Assembly (NCBI GenBank): GCA_937952875.1
Contig: CALFDI010000348.1
Span: forward strand, 1-8,571
Direction: 5' to 3'
Length of the DNA: 8,571 nucleotides
From: an uncultured Verrucomicrobiales bacterium
Lineage (GTDB): Bacteria > Verrucomicrobiota > Verrucomicrobiia > Verrucomicrobiales > Akkermansiaceae
Positions 6,227 to 8,571 of this stretch are shown here, piece by piece; positions within the stretch are counted from its first letter, which is position 1, and the number at the start of each line of letters is the position of its first letter. The notes below the pieces were generated by a model that was not told the DNA's origin, made no database searches, and was given only the letters and a program-made list of their open reading frames with translations. The position numbers and the translations under genes are program-made.

Positions 6227-7459
6227 ATGACTCCTAAACAAACCCTTACGACAGGCTCACTCTGCCTTCTCACTTCCCTCTCCCTCCATGGTGCAGGCTT
6301 CCAGCTGCAAGAGCGCTCCACCGTCGGCCTCGGCCGCGCCTTTTCCGGTGAAGCTGCTATCGCAGATGACGCATCAGTCATCGCCTCTAACCCCGCCGGC
6401 ATGATCCTATTAGATGGCACATCTGTATCAGCCGGTCTGAGTTACATTCGCCCAGGTGCGAAGGCTCGTGGAAATAATGTCGCTGCAGGAAATGCCACTG
6501 CTAATTCGAATGACGTAGGTGACGAAGTTGTCGTGCCAGCATTTTACATCAGTCATCGCGTGAATGATGATCTCGCTGTGGGCCTAGGCAGCTTTACCAC
6601 ATACGGTCTGTCTACTGATTATGACTTTGGCCCTGCAGGAGCTAGCCTTCCTGATACTAGCACGCTGGAGTCGGTCAATCTTCAACTCTCTGCTGCCTAC
6701 CGCTTAAATAGTAAGTTAACAATCGGTGCTGGATTCAACATTCTCTACGCTGATGGAACGATCAACAGCTCACCTGCTGCTCCAGGAGCCGGACGGCTTG
6801 CGACGATTGAAGGCGATGACTTCGGCTACGGCTACAATGTCGGACTTCTCTATGAGCACAGTGAAAGAACGCGTTTTGGACTGCATTACCGCTCGAAGAT
6901 TGATCTCAAGCTCGAAGGAGAAACATCAACTGACGCGCCCCTTCCGACTCTTTCAAATCTCGACACCATACTCTCTACGACACTCCCTGAGACGATTGAA
7001 TTCAGTGCCTATCATGAACTCAATGAATCCTGGGCCATTCACGGAGACATCATCTTAACTCGTTGGAGCCGTTACAATGGCCTTGCCCCGATCACTTCTG
7101 TCGGCCCTGTTAATAACGCTCTCGCTGCAGAGGGTGATCCAGTCTGGAAAGATGTTTTCAGATTCAGCGTCGGCGCTACACACAAGTATTCTGACGACCT
7201 GACGCTCCGTGCAGGAATCGCATTCGACCGCTCACCTGTCTCTGAAGAGTCTCGTAATTTGCGTATCCCAGATCAAGATCGTCTCTGGCTGAGTATTGGA
7301 GCTTCATATGCCATTTCTGAAAACTATAACTTCGATATCGGCTACACACGCATCTTTATCGAAGACGCGGATATCACACCGGGACCAGGGCAGCCGTTCT
7401 CTGGTGAAGTTTCCGGTGATGTCGATATTCTCTCAGTCGGCATATCTGGCAGTTTCTAG
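6227..7459 (+). CDS. fadL: FadL/OmpP1-family outer-membrane transport protein
   Basis: This 410-aa beta-barrel channel probably moves long-chain fatty acids or other hydrophobic compounds across the outer membrane. An N-terminal signal peptide (about residues 1-23, LCLLTSLSLHGA) is followed by GFQLQERSTVGLGRAFSGE and AIADDAS, then NPAG (55-58). This is very close to the mature N-terminus and NPA hatch motif of E. coli FadL. The remainder shows alternating amphipathic strands typical of a 14-strand barrel. The protein ends in Phe (SVGISGSF), the usual outer-membrane assembly signal. Length is near the family norm (about 420-450). The gene stands between ptsH and hprK but has its own upstream gap and a strong terminator downstream, so it is probably monocistronic. 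Substrate is not determined; toluene/xylene-type FadL relatives are alternatives. Confidence 0.92.
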   Translation: MTPKQTLTTGSLCLLTSLSLHGAGFQLQERSTVGLGRAFSGEAAIADDASVIASNPAGMILLDGTSVSAGLSYIRPGAKARGNNVAAGNATANSNDVGDEVVVPAFYISHRVNDDLAVGLGSFTTYGLSTDYDFGPAGASLPDTSTLESVNLQLSAAYRLNSKLTIGAGFNILYADGTINSSPAAPGAGRLATIEGDDFGYGYNVGLLYEHSERTRFGLHYRSKIDLKLEGETSTDAPLPTLSNLDTILSTTLPETIEFSAYHELNESWAIHGDIILTRWSRYNGLAPITSVGPVNNALAAEGDPVWKDVFRFSVGATHKYSDDLTLRAGIAFDRSPVSEESRNLRIPDQDRLWLSIGASYAISENYNFDIGYTRIFIEDADITPGPGQPFSGEVSGDVDILSVGISGSF

Positions 7460-7480
7460 AAAATCCTCTCTTTTAAAAGG

Positions 7481-7513
7481 AACTCGTCATGCCTGAGCAT
7501 GGCGAGTTTTTTT
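7481..7513 (+). terminator. Strong rho-independent terminator after fadL
   Basis: AACTCGTCATGC at 7481-7492 pairs with GCATGGCGAGTT at 7497-7508 over 12 positions, with one G-T wobble and a CTGA tetraloop. Seven T's (7507-7513) follow. It begins 22 bp after the fadL stop. The upstream ATG of the longer hprK reading frame (7489) falls inside this hairpin, which argues against that start. Confidence 0.93.
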
Positions 7514-7554
7514 ATGCCTTCACACTCACTCATTCCCGCTTCATCTTATCAAGT

Positions 7555-8520
7555 ATGCCAAAGCCGCGTATCGTCACCTCCATCACAGTCGCTGACTTTT
7601 TCGAAACTCATCAAGAAAGCCTCTCGCTCGAGCTCATCACAGACCGCCAAGGGCTTGAGAGAAAGATCGAGCAACCTGCGATCAATCGACCAGGGCTCGC
7701 TCTAGCAGACTTCTTTTCCTACTTCGCTAATAAGCGCGTGCAGATCATTGGCAATTCCGAACAAGCCTACCTTGAACAGCTCGCTCCCAGCATTCGTGAA
7801 GAACGATTCCGAAAGCTCTGTGAACAGAAAATTCCATGCATCGTCGTCGCCCGTGGAAATGAACTACCAGCAGGACTGATCGCAGTCGCCAATGAACTCT
7901 CCGTGCCCGTTATGCGCTCTCCGCTCGTCACGATGAAATTCATCAATAAAGCCACCTTAAGGCTCGAGACAGACTTCGCCCCATCGATCTCACTTCACGG
8001 CTGCATGATGGATATCCGCGGCATTGGAGTTCTCATCATGGGAAAGAGTGGCTCTGGAAAAAGTGAAACCGCCGTAGGTCTGTTAGAACGTGGCGGAGCA
8101 CTCGTCGCAGATGATCTTGTCAGAGTCCGCTCGATCAATGGCAAGCCTATCTCATTTGCCCCAGAAGGCGCTCAGGGCTATCTCGAAATGCGTGGAATCG
8201 GCATTATCAATGTAGGTAACCTTTACGGCCTTGGTGCGATCCGACCAGAAAAGAGGCTCGACCTCGTCATCACACTCAAGAGCCAGGCGGATCTTAACAA
8301 TGTCGACAGAACAGGAATTACGAGAAAAACAATAGATGTTTTAGGATCAGACATTCCACATGTGGAAATCCCTGTCGCTGCAGGGCGTGACACTGCCCGC
8401 TTAATCGATGTCGCAGCGCTCGATCACCAGCTACGACTCTTAGGATACGATATGGCAGAAGAATTCAATAATCGCCTCATGGAGAGAATGGCTAAACAGT
8501 CACAACGCCCACCTCTCTAA
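7555..8520 (+). CDS. hprK: HPr kinase/phosphorylase
   Basis: This 321-aa bifunctional enzyme phosphorylates and dephosphorylates HPr on Ser46, linking carbon and energy status to regulation. The N-terminal domain (1-130) is the variable HprK_N type. The catalytic domain contains H148 in LHGCMMDI, the P-loop GKSGSGKSE (163-171), the D186-D187 pair in LVADDLV, the HprK signature EMRGIGIINVGNLYG (211-225) and the late loop PVAAGRDTA (273-281), all intact. The start at 7555 gives MPKPRIVTSITVADFF, a normal N-terminus. An in-frame ATG at 7489 would add 22 residues encoded by the fadL terminator hairpin. Neither has a Shine-Dalgarno. Its substrate HPr is encoded at 5779-6045. Only 41 bp separate the terminator T-run from the start, leaving little room for a promoter. 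Confidence 0.96.
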   Translation: MPKPRIVTSITVADFFETHQESLSLELITDRQGLERKIEQPAINRPGLALADFFSYFANKRVQIIGNSEQAYLEQLAPSIREERFRKLCEQKIPCIVVARGNELPAGLIAVANELSVPVMRSPLVTMKFINKATLRLETDFAPSISLHGCMMDIRGIGVLIMGKSGSGKSETAVGLLERGGALVADDLVRVRSINGKPISFAPEGAQGYLEMRGIGIINVGNLYGLGAIRPEKRLDLVITLKSQADLNNVDRTGITRKTIDVLGSDIPHVEIPVAAGRDTARLIDVAALDHQLRLLGYDMAEEFNNRLMERMAKQSQRPPL

Positions 8521-8570
8521 GAATAGGAGTATCCAGCTTCTGTTTGAGCATTTCGCTTCAGAACGAGAAA
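8517..8570 (-). other. Possible tail of a convergent gene at the right edge
   Basis: On the minus strand one frame is open from the window edge to a TAG at 8519-8517 and would encode a tail ending NAQTEAGYSYS. Its stop would overlap the hprK stop. A plus-strand reading of the same 51 bases, with AGGAG at 8525-8529, shows no ATG. Seventeen codons are often open by chance, so this is only a possibility. Nothing else is recognised between 8521 and 8571. Confidence 0.2.
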
Positions 8571-8571
8571 A

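Noticed and set aside
6142..6420. A 92-codon minus-strand frame over the start of fadL
   Set aside because: It overlaps the fadL signal peptide and conserved N-terminus, has no family resemblance and sits antisense to a confident gene.
7489..7554. N-terminal extension of hprK starting at 7489
   Set aside because: The first codons lie in the fadL terminator hairpin and T-run, and the shorter form already has the normal family N-terminus and length.
1..8571. Mobile elements, CRISPR arrays, tRNA or rRNA genes
   Set aside because: No transposase or integrase coding, terminal inverted repeats, regularly spaced repeats, or tRNA/rRNA-like sequence was seen on reading both strands; a covariance-model search was not possible here.

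Overview
The window looks like ordinary chromosomal DNA from a Gram-negative bacterium. It encodes a FadL-type outer-membrane channel and a lipoprotein binding protein, together with an HPr / HPr kinase pair. That combination, plus a metal-ABC permease fused to a DtxR-like regulator as in the chlamydial YtgCR protein, suggests the Planctomycetes-Verrucomicrobia-Chlamydiae group, most likely Verrucomicrobiota. This placement is inferred from protein content and gene order; no rRNA or other taxonomic marker is present.

Left part (1-4345). The 3' end of an unrecognised plus-strand gene stops at 288. It converges on a tightly packed minus-strand operon that reads, in transcription order, substrate-binding lipoprotein (4345-3380), ATPase (3368-2544), permease fused to a DtxR-like tail (2551-1196) and second permease (1199-300). 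This is a complete TroABCD/MntABCD/YtgABCD-type manganese/iron/zinc importer. The order matches chlamydial ytgA-ytgB-ytgCR-ytgD.

Control region (4346-4435). A stand-alone MntR/DtxR-family repressor (4436-5098, plus) is divergent from the operon. The 90-bp gap holds two related 20-bp dyads, one next to each start codon, with centres 43 bp apart. They are strong candidates for the repressor's operators. The locus thus appears to have two metal-responsive regulators: a free MntR-like protein and one tethered to the transporter.

Right part (5164-8571). All complete genes are on the plus strand: a stand-alone phosphopantothenoylcysteine decarboxylase-type flavoprotein (5164-5706), HPr with both His15 and Ser46 (5779-6045) followed by a clear terminator, a FadL/OmpP1 channel (6227-7459) followed by a very strong terminator, and HPr kinase/phosphorylase (7555-8520). 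No PTS enzyme I or sugar-specific EII is in the window, so the HPr/HprK pair may be regulatory here. The last 51 bases hold nothing firm, though a minus-strand frame could be the tail of a convergent gene.

Two starts were moved from the longest reading frame: the binding protein (to 4345, set by a Shine-Dalgarno sequence) and HprK (to 7555, because the longer frame begins inside a terminator hairpin).
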